A stretch of DNA of 64,000 nt, from NCBI GenBank assembly GCA_013289835.1, contig JABCZG010000019.1, positions 30,838 to 94,837 on the forward strand. Direction: 5' to 3'. Below the pieces are notes generated by a model. That model was given only the letters and a program-made list of their open reading frames with translations. It had not been told where the DNA came from and searched no databases. The translations under genes were made by a program, and so were the position numbers. The stretch is from Acidobacteriota bacterium. GTDB taxonomy: Bacteria; Acidobacteriota; Terriglobia; Acidiferrales; UBA7541. The first letter of the stretch is position 1. The number at the start of each line of letters is the position of its first letter. Shown in pieces: positions 36,123 to 46,419 of this stretch.

Positions 36123-38279
36123 ATGACGCGACGCAAAAATCTTGCTCTGGGGATTATTTTGGCTGGATGGTTGGCGGCAGTCTGGATGCCGGCCGCCCTG
36201 ATGGCGGACGACGGGAAAAACGCGGATGCCCCCGCGGATGCAGCTCCTCCAGTAGCCAAGAAAGTTCATACCGAAAACCACATCAACGGCGGGAACCTGG
36301 TGGACGACTACCACTGGCTCCGCGAGAAATCCAATCCGGAAGTGGCGCAATATCTGGAAGCGGAGAACGCCTACACGGACACGGTGATGAAGCCGACGGA
36401 AGCGCTCCAGAAAAAACTGTATGAGGAAATGCTCAGCCACATCAAGGAAACCGACGTAAATGTCCCGTACAAAGAGGGAGAATATTTTTACTATTCACGT
36501 TGGGAAGCGGGCAAGCAATACCAAATCTATGGGCGGAAGAAGGGATCCCTGGAGGCCGCGGAGCAAGTCACCATTGACGTCAACGAACTGGCCAAGAGCG
36601 AGAAATTCATGGCTCTCGGCGCGTATACGATCAGCGACGACGGCAATCTGCTGGCGTATTCCACCGACAACACCGGCTTCCGGCAGTACCGCCTGCACGT
36701 GCGCGATCTGCGCACAGGCAAAGACTTGCCCGACACCGTGGAGAAAACCGGATCCATCGTTTGGGCCGCTGACAATCAAACGCTTTTCTACACCGTGGAG
36801 GATTCGGCGAAGCGTCAATATCGCCTCTATCGCCACAAAGTCGGAACGGACACCAAGAACGACGACTTGGTCTACGAAGAAAAAGACGAGCGCTTCGACC
36901 TTGGCGCGGGCAGGACACGCAGCCGCAAATACATCCTGCTGGAATCCGGCAGCCACACCACTTCGGAGGTCAAATATCTGGATGCGGCGAATCCCACCGG
37001 CCAATGGAAATTGATTGCGCCGCGCGAGCAAGACATCGAATACGATGCCGAGCATATCGGCGATCAGTTCTACATCCGCACCAATGACAAAGGCCGCAAC
37101 TTTCGCCTAGTCATCGCGCCGGTCAGCGATCCAGGGAAGAAAAACTGGAAGGAGATCATTCCTGTCCGCACGGATGTGATGCTCTCGGGCGTCGAGGGAT
37201 TTCAGGATTTTTATGTTTTGATGGAGCGCGAGAACGGGCTGCCGCAGCTGACGATTGTGAACCTCGCGAGCGGGGCAAAGCAGCGCATCAGCTATCCCGA
37301 GCCCGTCTACACGGCCTTTCCGCAGATCAATCGCGAATTTAAGACCAAGTTTTTTCGCTACTCCTATCAGTCCTTCATTACACCTCCATCGGTATTTGAC
37401 TACGACGTGGAAAAGCGCGCTTCGACCCTGCTCAAGCAAAACGAAGTGCCGGGAGGCTACGATTCTTCCAAATACAAATCGGAGCGAGTCTGGGCCGTCG
37501 CGCGGGACGGTGTAAGAGTCCCGGTGTCCATCATCTATCGCGCGGATATGAAAGAGACAGACGGATCAAATCCACTCTATGTGTATGCCTATGGTTCCTA
37601 CGGCATCTCAACCCCGGTTACTTTCAGCGGCAATCGCCTCAGCCTGCTGGACCGCGGCGTGGTTATGGCTTATGCGCACATTCGCGGCGGCGGAGAGATG
37701 GGCAAAGCTTGGCACGACGCTGGGCGCATGATGAACAAGATGAACACCTTCACCGACTTCGTCGACTGCACGGAGTATTTGGCCGCGAATAAATATGGCG
37801 CGCGCGACAAGATTGCGATCGAAGGCGGGTCTGCGGGCGGGCTGCTTATGGGCGCGGTCACCAATTTGCGCCCCGATCTCTTCAAGGTGGTTGTGACGCA
37901 TGTGCCCTTCGTGGATGTGATGAACACCATGCTCGACGCTTCCCTCCCGCTGACTGTCGGCGAGTACGAAGAGTGGGGCAATCCCAACGAGAAACCGGCA
38001 TACGACTACATGCTGAAATATTCACCGTACGACAATCTGAAGAAAACCGCGTATCCCGCGATCCTGGTCAAGACCTCCTTCAATGACAGCCAGGTAATGT
38101 ATTGGGAGCCGGCAAAGTACGTGGCCAAGCTGCGAACGCTTAAAGACGATCGGAACGTGCTGCTGCTGAAGGTCAATATGGCCGCGGGGCACGGAGGATC
38201 GTCAGGGCGCTACGACTATTTGAAAGAAGTGGCCTTCGACTATGCGTTCATGCTGAAGCAACTTGGCACGGCGCAATAG
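36123..38279 (+). CDS. Prolyl oligopeptidase (S9A), secreted
   Basis: 718 residues. The start at 36123 (MTRRKNLALG) follows TTGAGGGTGGCA; a TTG 12 nt upstream is less likely. A signal peptide (to about residue 25) precedes the propeller ('DDYHWLREKSNPEVAQYLEAEN'), a typical POP N-terminal signature. The catalytic domain contains the nucleophile Ser in 'EGGSAGGLLMG' near residue 570, the Asp in 'SFNDSQVMYWEP' and the His in 'AAGHGGSSGRYD'. It should cleave short proline-containing peptides in the periplasm. With the tricorn gene at 1.5-4.8 kb it supports a peptide-scavenging lifestyle. Confidence 0.93.
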   Translation: MTRRKNLALGIILAGWLAAVWMPAALMADDGKNADAPADAAPPVAKKVHTENHINGGNLVDDYHWLREKSNPEVAQYLEAENAYTDTVMKPTEALQKKLYEEMLSHIKETDVNVPYKEGEYFYYSRWEAGKQYQIYGRKKGSLEAAEQVTIDVNELAKSEKFMALGAYTISDDGNLLAYSTDNTGFRQYRLHVRDLRTGKDLPDTVEKTGSIVWAADNQTLFYTVEDSAKRQYRLYRHKVGTDTKNDDLVYEEKDERFDLGAGRTRSRKYILLESGSHTTSEVKYLDAANPTGQWKLIAPREQDIEYDAEHIGDQFYIRTNDKGRNFRLVIAPVSDPGKKNWKEIIPVRTDVMLSGVEGFQDFYVLMERENGLPQLTIVNLASGAKQRISYPEPVYTAFPQINREFKTKFFRYSYQSFITPPSVFDYDVEKRASTLLKQNEVPGGYDSSKYKSERVWAVARDGVRVPVSIIYRADMKETDGSNPLYVYAYGSYGISTPVTFSGNRLSLLDRGVVMAYAHIRGGGEMGKAWHDAGRMMNKMNTFTDFVDCTEYLAANKYGARDKIAIEGGSAGGLLMGAVTNLRPDLFKVVVTHVPFVDVMNTMLDASLPLTVGEYEEWGNPNEKPAYDYMLKYSPYDNLKKTAYPAILVKTSFNDSQVMYWEPAKYVAKLRTLKDDRNVLLLKVNMAAGHGGSSGRYDYLKEVAFDYAFMLKQLGTAQ

Positions 38280-38339
38280 CGCGCTTCGAAGAATTGAAAT
38301 GTTTCGCGTATCGTCAATTGCGGCGAAGATCCGGCCACA

Positions 38340-38416
38340 GTAGGACAGACATTCCTGTCTGTCCTCTCCCCAAAGCGAATAGTCTCCCAAAGGACAGGCA
38401 AGAATGCCTGTCCTAC
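38340..38416. repeat. Large inverted repeat with imperfect REP-like arms
   Basis: Two 25-bp arms (38340-38364 and 38392-38416) form an inverted pair with about 22 of 25 positions complementary, separated by 27 bp. Each arm itself contains a smaller palindrome (e.g. GACAGACA...TGTCTGTC and GACAGGCA...TGCCTGTC), so the unit resembles a BIME: two facing REP elements. It lies between prolyl oligopeptidase and the PNPOx-like gene, 60 bp after the first stop. Confidence 0.65.
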
Positions 38417-38463
38417 CAGATTGGCACTTGCCGCGAACCGCGTGCCCCAGCTACTCTGCCTGC

Positions 38464-39120
38464 ATGAGCAACTTCACTCCCACAGAACGCACCAAAGTCC
38501 ATCGCAAGCCCGACCGCGGCAGCTACGACCGCGAACTGATCTACAGCATTCTCGACGAGGCCTTTGTTTGCCACGTCGGCTTCATCGCCGATGGTCTGCC
38601 CATCGTCGTGCCGACGAACTACGTGCGCGTCGGCGACAAACTATTTCTTCACGGCTCGGTCGCCAGCCGCCTGATGAAAACGCTCGCGAGCGGCGCGCCC
38701 TTTTGCCTCAGCGTGACGCTCCTCGACGGCATTGTGTGCGCACCCACCGCCACCGGCCACTCCGTCAACTACCGCTCCGTCGTAGTCATGGGCAAAGCCG
38801 AGCCCGTCGAAGGCGAAGCCGCCAAGCGCGCCGCCATGCGCGATTTCGTCGAATATGTAATTCGCGGCCGCTGGGCCACCGTGCATCCTCCCACTGAGCA
38901 GGAACTGAAAGGCACGATGGTCCTCACTGTGCCGCTCGTCGAAGCCTCCGCCAAGGTGCGCACCGGCTTCGCCGTGGATGACGGCAAGGACTATTCCTCG
39001 TCCGGCTGGACCGGCGTCATTCCCATGAAGTGGAAAGCGCAAACGCCTATACCGGACCCTCGCGGCAATCCCAGCAATCCGATTCCTCTAAATATCGCGA
39101 ATTATTCGCGTCCGCAGTAG
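38464..39120 (+). CDS. Pyridoxamine 5'-phosphate oxidase-related flavoprotein
   Basis: 218 residues from the ATG at 38464 (MSNFTPTERTKVHRKPDRGSY). It belongs to the PNPOx-like split-barrel group close to NimA-type proteins: 'DRELIYSILDEAFVCHVGF', 'LPIVVPTNYVRVGDKLFLHGS', 'CLSVTLLDGIV' and 'HSVNYRSVVVMGKAEPVEG'. Relatives bind FMN or F420 and reduce nitroaromatics or haem breakdown products. The substrate is unknown. No close neighbour suggests a pathway. A reading from 38404 adds 20 residues with no Shine-Dalgarno site and is rejected. Confidence 0.83.
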   Translation: MSNFTPTERTKVHRKPDRGSYDRELIYSILDEAFVCHVGFIADGLPIVVPTNYVRVGDKLFLHGSVASRLMKTLASGAPFCLSVTLLDGIVCAPTATGHSVNYRSVVVMGKAEPVEGEAAKRAAMRDFVEYVIRGRWATVHPPTEQELKGTMVLTVPLVEASAKVRTGFAVDDGKDYSSSGWTGVIPMKWKAQTPIPDPRGNPSNPIPLNIANYSRPQ

Positions 39121-39190
39121 GCCGTGGTTCTATAATTTTCGTTGTCGCGCATTACTTGAAATTATTCTCAATTGTTTCGTGAGGTGAACT

Positions 39191-40006
39191 TTGCGGCTGG
39201 TTCTTCGCTCTTCGATCGTGCTCTCCATTTTGTTCGCACTCAGCGCGTGCGTCGGCACGTACGCGCAGACGCCCTCGAAAATACTGAGCAAAGACGACCT
39301 CCTTTTCCGCAAAGAGACTTACGTGGACAAGAAGGGCAACAAGATGCCCTATCGCCTCTATGTGCCTGTCGGCTACGACGCCAGCCAGAAATATCCGCTA
39401 ATCCTCTGGCTTCACGGCGCAAATGGCCGCGGCTACGATAACAAACTGCAAATCTCCGGCGCCAACGAGCAGGGCACGCACATTTGGACGACTTCGGAGA
39501 ACCAGGCGAAAATTCCTGCCTTCGTCCTGGCCCCGCAATGCCCGGAGGACCGTTACTGGACGGAGCCGGAGTTGAACGAAGTTACACCGCAGCTTCAATC
39601 GGCGCTGGATATCCTCGCCGCAGTGCAGAAGGAATTCTCCGTCGACCCGGATCGGATTTATCTCGCAGGTCAATCCATGGGCGGCATGGCTGTGTGGGTG
39701 CTGCTGCAAGCGCAACCCGATCGCTGGGCCGCCGGACTGGCGCTTTGCGCCTTCGACAATTTCACCAACGCCAAAGCCATCACGCGAATCCCGCTCTGGA
39801 TCTTCCAGGGCGATTCGGACATGACCGTGCCGGTAGATCTCGTGCGCCAGATGGTAAAGGATTTGAAAAAATTAGGCGGGCAGCCGCGCTACTCCGAATA
39901 CCACAAAGTCGGCCACGACGTCTGGGTGAAGGCCTTCGCCGAGCCAGACCTGGTTCCCTGGCTCGCCGCACAAAAGCGGGACGCAGTAGTGGCCGCGACA
40001 AAATAA
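39191..40006 (+). CDS. Esterase/peptidase-like alpha/beta hydrolase, lipoprotein
   Basis: 271 residues, starting at a TTG (39191) placed after GAGGTG. The N-terminus MRLVLRSSIVLSILFALSAC has a lipoprotein signal with lipobox LSAC. The alpha/beta hydrolase part has 'PLILWLHGANGRG', the nucleophile elbow 'AGQSMGGMAVW', an Asp in 'GDSDMTVP' and a His in 'KVGHDVW'. It resembles the 'phospholipase/carboxylesterase' type proteins with an N-terminal prolyl-oligopeptidase-like Ser motif. The substrate is not known. It lies about 70 bp after the PNPOx-like gene and may be cotranscribed with it. Confidence 0.85.
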   Translation: MRLVLRSSIVLSILFALSACVGTYAQTPSKILSKDDLLFRKETYVDKKGNKMPYRLYVPVGYDASQKYPLILWLHGANGRGYDNKLQISGANEQGTHIWTTSENQAKIPAFVLAPQCPEDRYWTEPELNEVTPQLQSALDILAAVQKEFSVDPDRIYLAGQSMGGMAVWVLLQAQPDRWAAGLALCAFDNFTNAKAITRIPLWIFQGDSDMTVPVDLVRQMVKDLKKLGGQPRYSEYHKVGHDVWVKAFAEPDLVPWLAAQKRDAVVAATK

Positions 40007-40059
40007 AAGTTGGAAGATTGAAGAAGTCGCCGAACGCAAGCGCGGATTGGCTTGCCGTG

Positions 40060-40701
40060 CTACTTCTTCGCGCTGGAGCCGGCAAACGCCGTGGCCACAC
40101 CAAGCGAAATCAGCATCCCGCCGGAAACATAGCGCTGCGTGCGCTGCCAACGCGCATTTCGATTCAACTGCCGCGCAACGGTTCCCGCGAACAACGCCCA
40201 GAGGCTGTCGCTCATGATCCCCATGCACGCGAAGAGCGTGCCAAGAAAGAGAATTTGCAACGCGACGTTTCCTCTGGAGGCATCCACGAATTGCGGAAGG
40301 AATGCGAAGAAAAACAGCGCGGTCTTCGGATTCAGGATATTAACGACAATGCCTTGCCCAAAAACGCGGCTCAGTTTAACGCGACGGGCTTCCTCCGCGG
40401 CATCGAAGGATTCTTCCGCGCGCAGTTTCTGCACTCCCAGATAAATCAGGTACGCCGCGCCAAGATATTTCGCCACGCTGAAGGCAGCCGCAGAAGACAT
40501 CAGCAGCGCCGACAAGCCCACTGCAGCAGCGGCTACGTGAACGAACGTGCCCACGCCAATGCCGAGCGCTGAAACGAGTCCTGCGCTGCGGCCCAAACCG
40601 ATGCTTCGGCTCGTCACGTAAAGCACAGCAGGGCCCGGTATCGCAAGCAGCACCATCGCTGCGCTGACGAAAAGTAGCAGTGACGAATGATTAGGGATCA
40701 T
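40060..40701 (-). CDS. LysE-family amino acid exporter
   Basis: A 213-residue membrane protein with about six hydrophobic helices. The opening 'PGPAVLYVTSRSIGLGRSAGLVSALGIGVGTFVHVAAAAVGLSAL' is the typical LysE/RhtB N-terminal signature, and 'GVQKLRA' follows. These proteins export amino acids such as lysine, threonine or homoserine lactone, but the substrate is undetermined. It is convergent with the esterase gene, and its start lies 19 bp downstream of the map stop, so map and this gene may share a transcript. Confidence 0.9.
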   Translation of the reverse strand: MIPNHSSLLLFVSAAMVLLAIPGPAVLYVTSRSIGLGRSAGLVSALGIGVGTFVHVAAAAVGLSALLMSSAAAFSVAKYLGAAYLIYLGVQKLRAEESFDAAEEARRVKLSRVFGQGIVVNILNPKTALFFFAFLPQFVDASRGNVALQILFLGTLFACMGIMSDSLWALFAGTVARQLNRNARWQRTQRYVSGGMLISLGVATAFAGSSAKK

Positions 40702-40720
40702 ATCCAGTGAGACGAACGTT

Positions 40721-41470
40721 TCAGGCGGCCGTGAGCAGCACCGGCTCTCCCTTTGTGATCACAATCGTGTGCTCGTAGTGCGCCGAGAGGCTGCCGTCCA
40801 CGGTGCGGTAGGTCCAGCCGTCTTTGTCCAGCGAAACATCTCCCGTGCCCGCGGCGATGATCGGCTCAATCGTGATGACCAGGCCCTCGGTCAACTTGTG
40901 CTGCGCCGAATAATCAGCGTAGTTGGGCACCGACGGCGGCTCGTGAATGGTCCGCCCGATGCCGTGGCCGCCAAGCTCTTTGATGACGTGAAAGCCGCGG
41001 CGCCGCACTTCGCGCTCGACCGTTCGGCCAATGTCCTTCGTGCGGTTCCCCGCGCGTGCCGCGCCCAGAGCTTGCCGGAACGCGCGCTCCGCGCAATGCG
41101 CCAGCTCCCGCGCTTTGCTCTTTGGTGAAGACGTCGGCACTTCGATGCTCACCGCTGAATCCGTGTGATAACCATCCTTCTCCGCCGTAAGATCGAGCTT
41201 GACCAAATCCCCCGGTTGAATCACGCGATCCCCGGGAATCCCATGCACCACTTCATCGTTCACGCTAATGCAAACGTCCCAGGGAAATCCATACACCATC
41301 GGTGGCGAAGACCGCGCCCCATGCGCCGTCAGCACGCGCGAGCCAATCTCGCAAAGCTCCCCCGTCGTCACCCCCGCGCGCACTTCCGCCGCCATCGCCC
41401 GCAGCGCCTTCCCCACAATCATCCCGCAAGCCCGCAGCTTCTCAAATTGTTCCGGAGAGTCTATGGACAT
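40721..41470 (-). CDS. map: Methionine aminopeptidase, type I
   Basis: About 249 residues from ATG at 41470 (MSIDSPEQFEKLRACGMIV), preceded by GGAG at nine nt. The dinuclear metal site is visible: 'KLDLTAEKDGYHTDSAVS' (Asp), 'DSAVS' (Asp), 'GGHGIGRTIHE' (His), 'TIEPII' (Glu) and 'YEHTIVI' (Glu). It removes N-terminal Met from nascent proteins. A longer in-frame reading to 41554 has no ribosome-binding site and would cross the repeat at 41551. The gene is away from the usual secY-map-infA context, suggesting a second or relocated map. Confidence 0.93.
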   Translation of the reverse strand: MSIDSPEQFEKLRACGMIVGKALRAMAAEVRAGVTTGELCEIGSRVLTAHGARSSPPMVYGFPWDVCISVNDEVVHGIPGDRVIQPGDLVKLDLTAEKDGYHTDSAVSIEVPTSSPKSKARELAHCAERAFRQALGAARAGNRTKDIGRTVEREVRRRGFHVIKELGGHGIGRTIHEPPSVPNYADYSAQHKLTEGLVITIEPIIAAGTGDVSLDKDGWTYRTVDGSLSAHYEHTIVITKGEPVLLTAA

Positions 41471-41550
41471 AGTCGAATTCTCCGTTGCGGCGAAAGCGGG
41501 GATGGGCCTTGAAATTCCGAAGCCATTCCTAACCTCCTCCCCCGTTTTCT

Positions 41551-41645
41551 GCAAGTGTTGATTCTAAACAACTTAAAATCCCCCTAAATCCTTTAAAATC
41601 AACACTTCGGCGAAGATTCGCAAGTGTTCATTCTAAAAGAGTTAA
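41551..41645. repeat. AT-rich direct and inverted repeats upstream of map
   Basis: Two 26-bp direct repeats, 22 of 26 identical, lie at 41551-41576 and 41620-41645, both starting GCAAGTGTT. Between them a perfect 11-bp inverted repeat, AAGTGTTGATT (41553-41563) and AATCAACACTT (41597-41607), can form a hairpin. The stretch contains several TTAAAATC motifs and is markedly AT-rich against its surroundings. It could be a regulatory or remnant mobile sequence; nothing identifies it. Confidence 0.5.
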
Positions 41646-41673
41646 GCACACAGAGGGTGCGGGCGAGCGCAAT

Positions 41674-41904
41674 TCAATTGCAGCCGCACCCGCCGCCGCA
41701 ACAACTGCCTCCACTGCCGGAGAAGTCACCCGAAGACTTGGCCGCTGCGCCGTTGCTCGACCCATTCGCCGAGCTGAAAACGGAAAGCTGCAGCGCGTTC
41801 TTCTTCCCCGCGCACTTCGGGCAGGCAATCTCCTGCGTCTTATTCAGCACAATCTTCTCAAAGTGCGCCTGGCAATCCTCACAAATGTATTCGTAAATTG
41901 GCAT
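41674..41904 (-). CDS. FmdB-type zinc-ribbon protein
   Basis: A 76-residue protein starting MPIYEYICEDCQAHFEKIV, the diagnostic N-terminus of the FmdB/CxxC_CxxC_SSSS regulatory family. CEDC and CPKC form the zinc ribbon. The C-terminus is low-complexity and Ser/Gly/Cys-rich ('SGSGGSCCGGGCGCN'), with many Cys, as in many family members. Function is not established; it is often near amide- or redox-related genes. It lies 17 bp downstream of hicA on the same strand. Confidence 0.87.
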   Translation of the reverse strand: MPIYEYICEDCQAHFEKIVLNKTQEIACPKCAGKKNALQLSVFSSANGSSNGAAAKSSGDFSGSGGSCCGGGCGCN

Positions 41905-41920
41905 TGTCCCAAGTTTTCCT

Positions 41921-42154
41921 TTACAAGAATTCCAAAAACTCATCAACAGTCATGCCAGCCTGGCGAATGATGCTTCGCAAAACGGGCACAGGCACATCAA
42001 ACCGGTCATGCCGAGGGACCGTCACCCGCAGGTGCGGCTTGCCCGGATGCTTTAATTGCGCATGACTCCCGCTCTGGTGATGAATCTCAAACCCGGCCTT
42101 CTGCAACGCGCGCAACACCTCGCGCGGCTTGAGAATCGGGACACGCGGAGACAT
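41921..42154 (-). CDS. hicA: HicA toxin (mRNA interferase)
   Basis: A 77-residue HicA-type toxin with a dsRBD-like fold: 'LKPREVLRALQKAGFEIHHQSGSHAQLKHPGKPHLRVTVPRHD'. The catalytic His of the family corresponds to His31 in 'GSHAQL'. It follows hicB with a one-base overlap (TAATG), antitoxin first. HicA cleaves mRNA and tmRNA when free of HicB. The toxin seems intact. Confidence 0.9.
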   Translation of the reverse strand: MSPRVPILKPREVLRALQKAGFEIHHQSGSHAQLKHPGKPHLRVTVPRHDRFDVPVPVLRSIIRQAGMTVDEFLEFL

Positions 42155-42489
42155 TACGCACTGAGCGCTACTCGGAGCTTTTCCTGAATGGTGCTGCCTT
42201 CATCCGGAATCCGCTCGCCATCTTTCTTGAGACCTTCAAGGTGACAGCGAATTGCATCGCGCGCCATTTCTCGCGCTTCCGCCAAGGTCCTGCCGTACGT
42301 GATCAAGCCCGGAAGCAGCGGCACCGTAACTTGGTATCCGGAAGCCTCCGCTTTGCTCTTGTGGCCTTTTCCACCGCCATTTCCAGCTGGCCCTGATCCC
42401 AATCCGACTGGTTCAAACACAACCGTAAAACTGTAATTGCGGGCCGCAATTTGTTGGGAAGCCTTCTCGCGGATTGAAACTCTCGCCAT
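42154..42489 (-). CDS. hicB: HicB antitoxin with a Gly-rich insertion
   Basis: A 111-residue HicB-type antitoxin. The partial RNase H-like core ('YSFTVVFEPVG...YQVTVPLLPGLITYGRTLAEAREMARDAIRCHLEGLKKDG') is recognisable. An uncommon insertion of about 20 residues, 'GSGPAGNGGGKGHKSKAEAS', interrupts it between the first beta strands. The C-terminus lacks an obvious DNA-binding helix-turn-helix or ribbon-helix-helix domain, so regulation may be indirect. The ATG at 42489 has no Shine-Dalgarno sequence, and a -10 box lies six nt upstream, implying a leaderless mRNA. Confidence 0.85.
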   Translation of the reverse strand: MARVSIREKASQQIAARNYSFTVVFEPVGLGSGPAGNGGGKGHKSKAEASGYQVTVPLLPGLITYGRTLAEAREMARDAIRCHLEGLKKDGERIPDEGSTIQEKLRVALSA

Positions 42490-42495
42490 GTTGCA

Positions 42496-42524
42496 AGTCT
42501 ATTCTCCGCCTGCAAAGGGGTCAA
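42496..42524 (-). promoter_or_regulatory. hicBA promoter; predicted leaderless start
   Basis: On the minus strand TTGACC (42519-42524) and TAGACT (42496-42501) are exactly 17 bp apart. The -35 matches five of six consensus bases. The -10 ends six nt before the hicB ATG (42489), so transcription would start at the A of the start codon. GGAG is present but lies within the spacer, too far upstream for use. Confidence 0.6.
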
Positions 42525-42599
42525 TCACCTCGCCCGAAAAATGACAACCCCCGCACGAGGCGGGCGTTGTCATTAGGTCTGCGGAGTTGGACAGGATGC

Positions 42600-44825
<2,226 letters not shown>

Positions 44826-45173
44826 AAACCTCTATCCTCCACGATCGAAAGGTACGACTTACTTGGCCCTTGTTTGGATTCAGCCCGCCCAACCGTTGGA
44901 TACAAAGCCCAAACGATTGCCCCCGGGCTCACACATTCGATGCATCAAACCGTACCACGGCTACTAGGTACGTCCAATAAGTCTTTGAACACCTATAGTT
45001 TGAAGGTTACCGGGGGCGGAAGCCAGTATCTTGCACCGAACGGTCGAAATTGGGGGTCGAACGGTAAAAAGGGGGTACCCAACGGGCATTTTCCGGCCCC
45101 CAGGAGGGGGTTACTCCTAGTGCGAAAGGCCTGCAAGTTTTCCCGTTTTGGATACAGGTCGGACGCTCGTCGG
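44826..45173. other. Intergenic region upstream of the radical SAM gene, with spaced direct repeats
   Basis: No coding potential is evident in these 348 bp. Two CGAACGGT direct repeats (45037-45044 and 45058-45065) are spaced 21 bp apart, two helical turns, followed by G-runs (GGGGG). CCCCC-AGGA-GGGGG (around 45096-45109) forms a short hairpin. The pattern suggests a regulator-binding site for the radical SAM gene (minus strand). This is not established. Confidence 0.35.
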
Positions 45174-46265
45174 CTATTCGTTGAGGGTAGGACGCAGCAC
45201 CGCGACCACAAAATGCGCGAAATGCGATGCCCCTTCGTCCAGTTGCAGCCAGCGCACTACGCAATGATCGGCCAGATACTTCGCCACGCGCGTCTCCGGA
45301 ATTCCCAGATGTTCGGCGAGTTGCGGCTTGATGGAATCCACGCCGCGCCGGCTCGATCCGCCGCGCAAAAGATTGCCAATCGCAATGCGCAGCGTCTGGC
45401 ACGCTTCCACGTAGTAGTAGCTCGTCAAGTCCGAATCCGTCAGCACGAAGACGCCCGGCCCCACCGGCGCCGTATCCGCATCGTTGAGGCTCACCGGCGG
45501 GCAGGTCAGCAGCCGGCGGAATTGCATCTCCAACAATGACAGCCGCGAGGAGAGTCCCGGATCCCCATAGCGCCCCTTGACGCTCGGGCCACCCGGCTCT
45601 CCCACCGCTTCGACCGGCAAGGTGGGAATCGCACGACTGTGCGTCACCCGCGGAGCTGTTGGCTCTACTTCCGGTTCATTGAAAACCGCTGGCGGCAGAC
45701 CGCGTCGTGGCACAGGCGCTTCCGCGGATCGCTGCGCGGGAGCGCTCGCCGGCTCTTTCGCAATTCCGCCCTTGCGCCGGTTGCGGCCTCCGCGACGGCC
45801 GCGACGATGGCGCTTCCGCTCAAGCTCCGTTGGCGCCGCCGCATCCGGCGAAGCCTCCGTGGCCTGTTGCACTTCGCTCGTCAGCGCGACCACAGACTCC
45901 AGCGCTTCCGCATTCTGTTCGAACGGCAAGCCTGCCTCCGGCGCCGTAACTGACGGGGACGTCAAAGTAAAGCCGTCGTTTTGTGTGATGGCAGTCTCCA
46001 AAGGCAGCTCTCCCGGAACGCCGCCCAGCCGCACCGCGGCTTCTTGCGCCTTGGTCTTCCAATCGGCGCGACGAAATCGTTCCGCCGCGGAGAAATACCA
46101 TTTCGCTGCTTCGGCGTTCTGCCCCGAGGTTTCAAAATATTTCGCGAGTTCGAACGCCACCATGGCATCCCGCGTTTTCAGATAAAGATTCGAAAGCTGT
46201 CCCGCGGGATCCTTGCTCGTTCTTGCGCGGCGTATACGTGCGGTGATCTGTTTCCAGTCGGCCAT
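45174..46265 (-). CDS. Protein of unknown function with basic linker and possible GIY-YIG-like C-terminus
   Basis: About 363 residues from the ATG at 46265 (MADWKQITARI). An N-terminal helical part ('VAFELAKYFETSGQNAEAAKWYFSAAERFRRADWKTKAQEAA') looks like a short TPR-type hairpin pair. A long disordered middle contains the basic stretch 'RKRHRRGRRGGRNRRKGG'. The C-terminal 110 residues contain 'GPGVFVLTD' followed by 'YYYVEACQTLRIAIGNLL', which faintly recalls the GIY-YIG nuclease fold. Key catalytic residues are not obvious, so this is a weak inference. The basic linker suggests nucleic-acid binding. Confidence 0.55.
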   Translation of the reverse strand: MADWKQITARIRRARTSKDPAGQLSNLYLKTRDAMVAFELAKYFETSGQNAEAAKWYFSAAERFRRADWKTKAQEAAVRLGGVPGELPLETAITQNDGFTLTSPSVTAPEAGLPFEQNAEALESVVALTSEVQQATEASPDAAAPTELERKRHRRGRRGGRNRRKGGIAKEPASAPAQRSAEAPVPRRGLPPAVFNEPEVEPTAPRVTHSRAIPTLPVEAVGEPGGPSVKGRYGDPGLSSRLSLLEMQFRRLLTCPPVSLNDADTAPVGPGVFVLTDSDLTSYYYVEACQTLRIAIGNLLRGGSSRRGVDSIKPQLAEHLGIPETRVAKYLADHCVVRWLQLDEGASHFAHFVVAVLRPTLNE

Positions 46266-46419
46266 AACCTTGGCTGGCATTGTAGCAGCGGAACGCGGCC
46301 TCGGCCAGCAGTGTCCCTTCGCTTTCGCCGGCTGCAACATTTCTTGTCTCTTTGGTGTTTACCGATTGACTGTCCGGCGCGTACTCAGTATTCTTGCTTC
46401 GGCCCTCTTGGAGGCGGTA

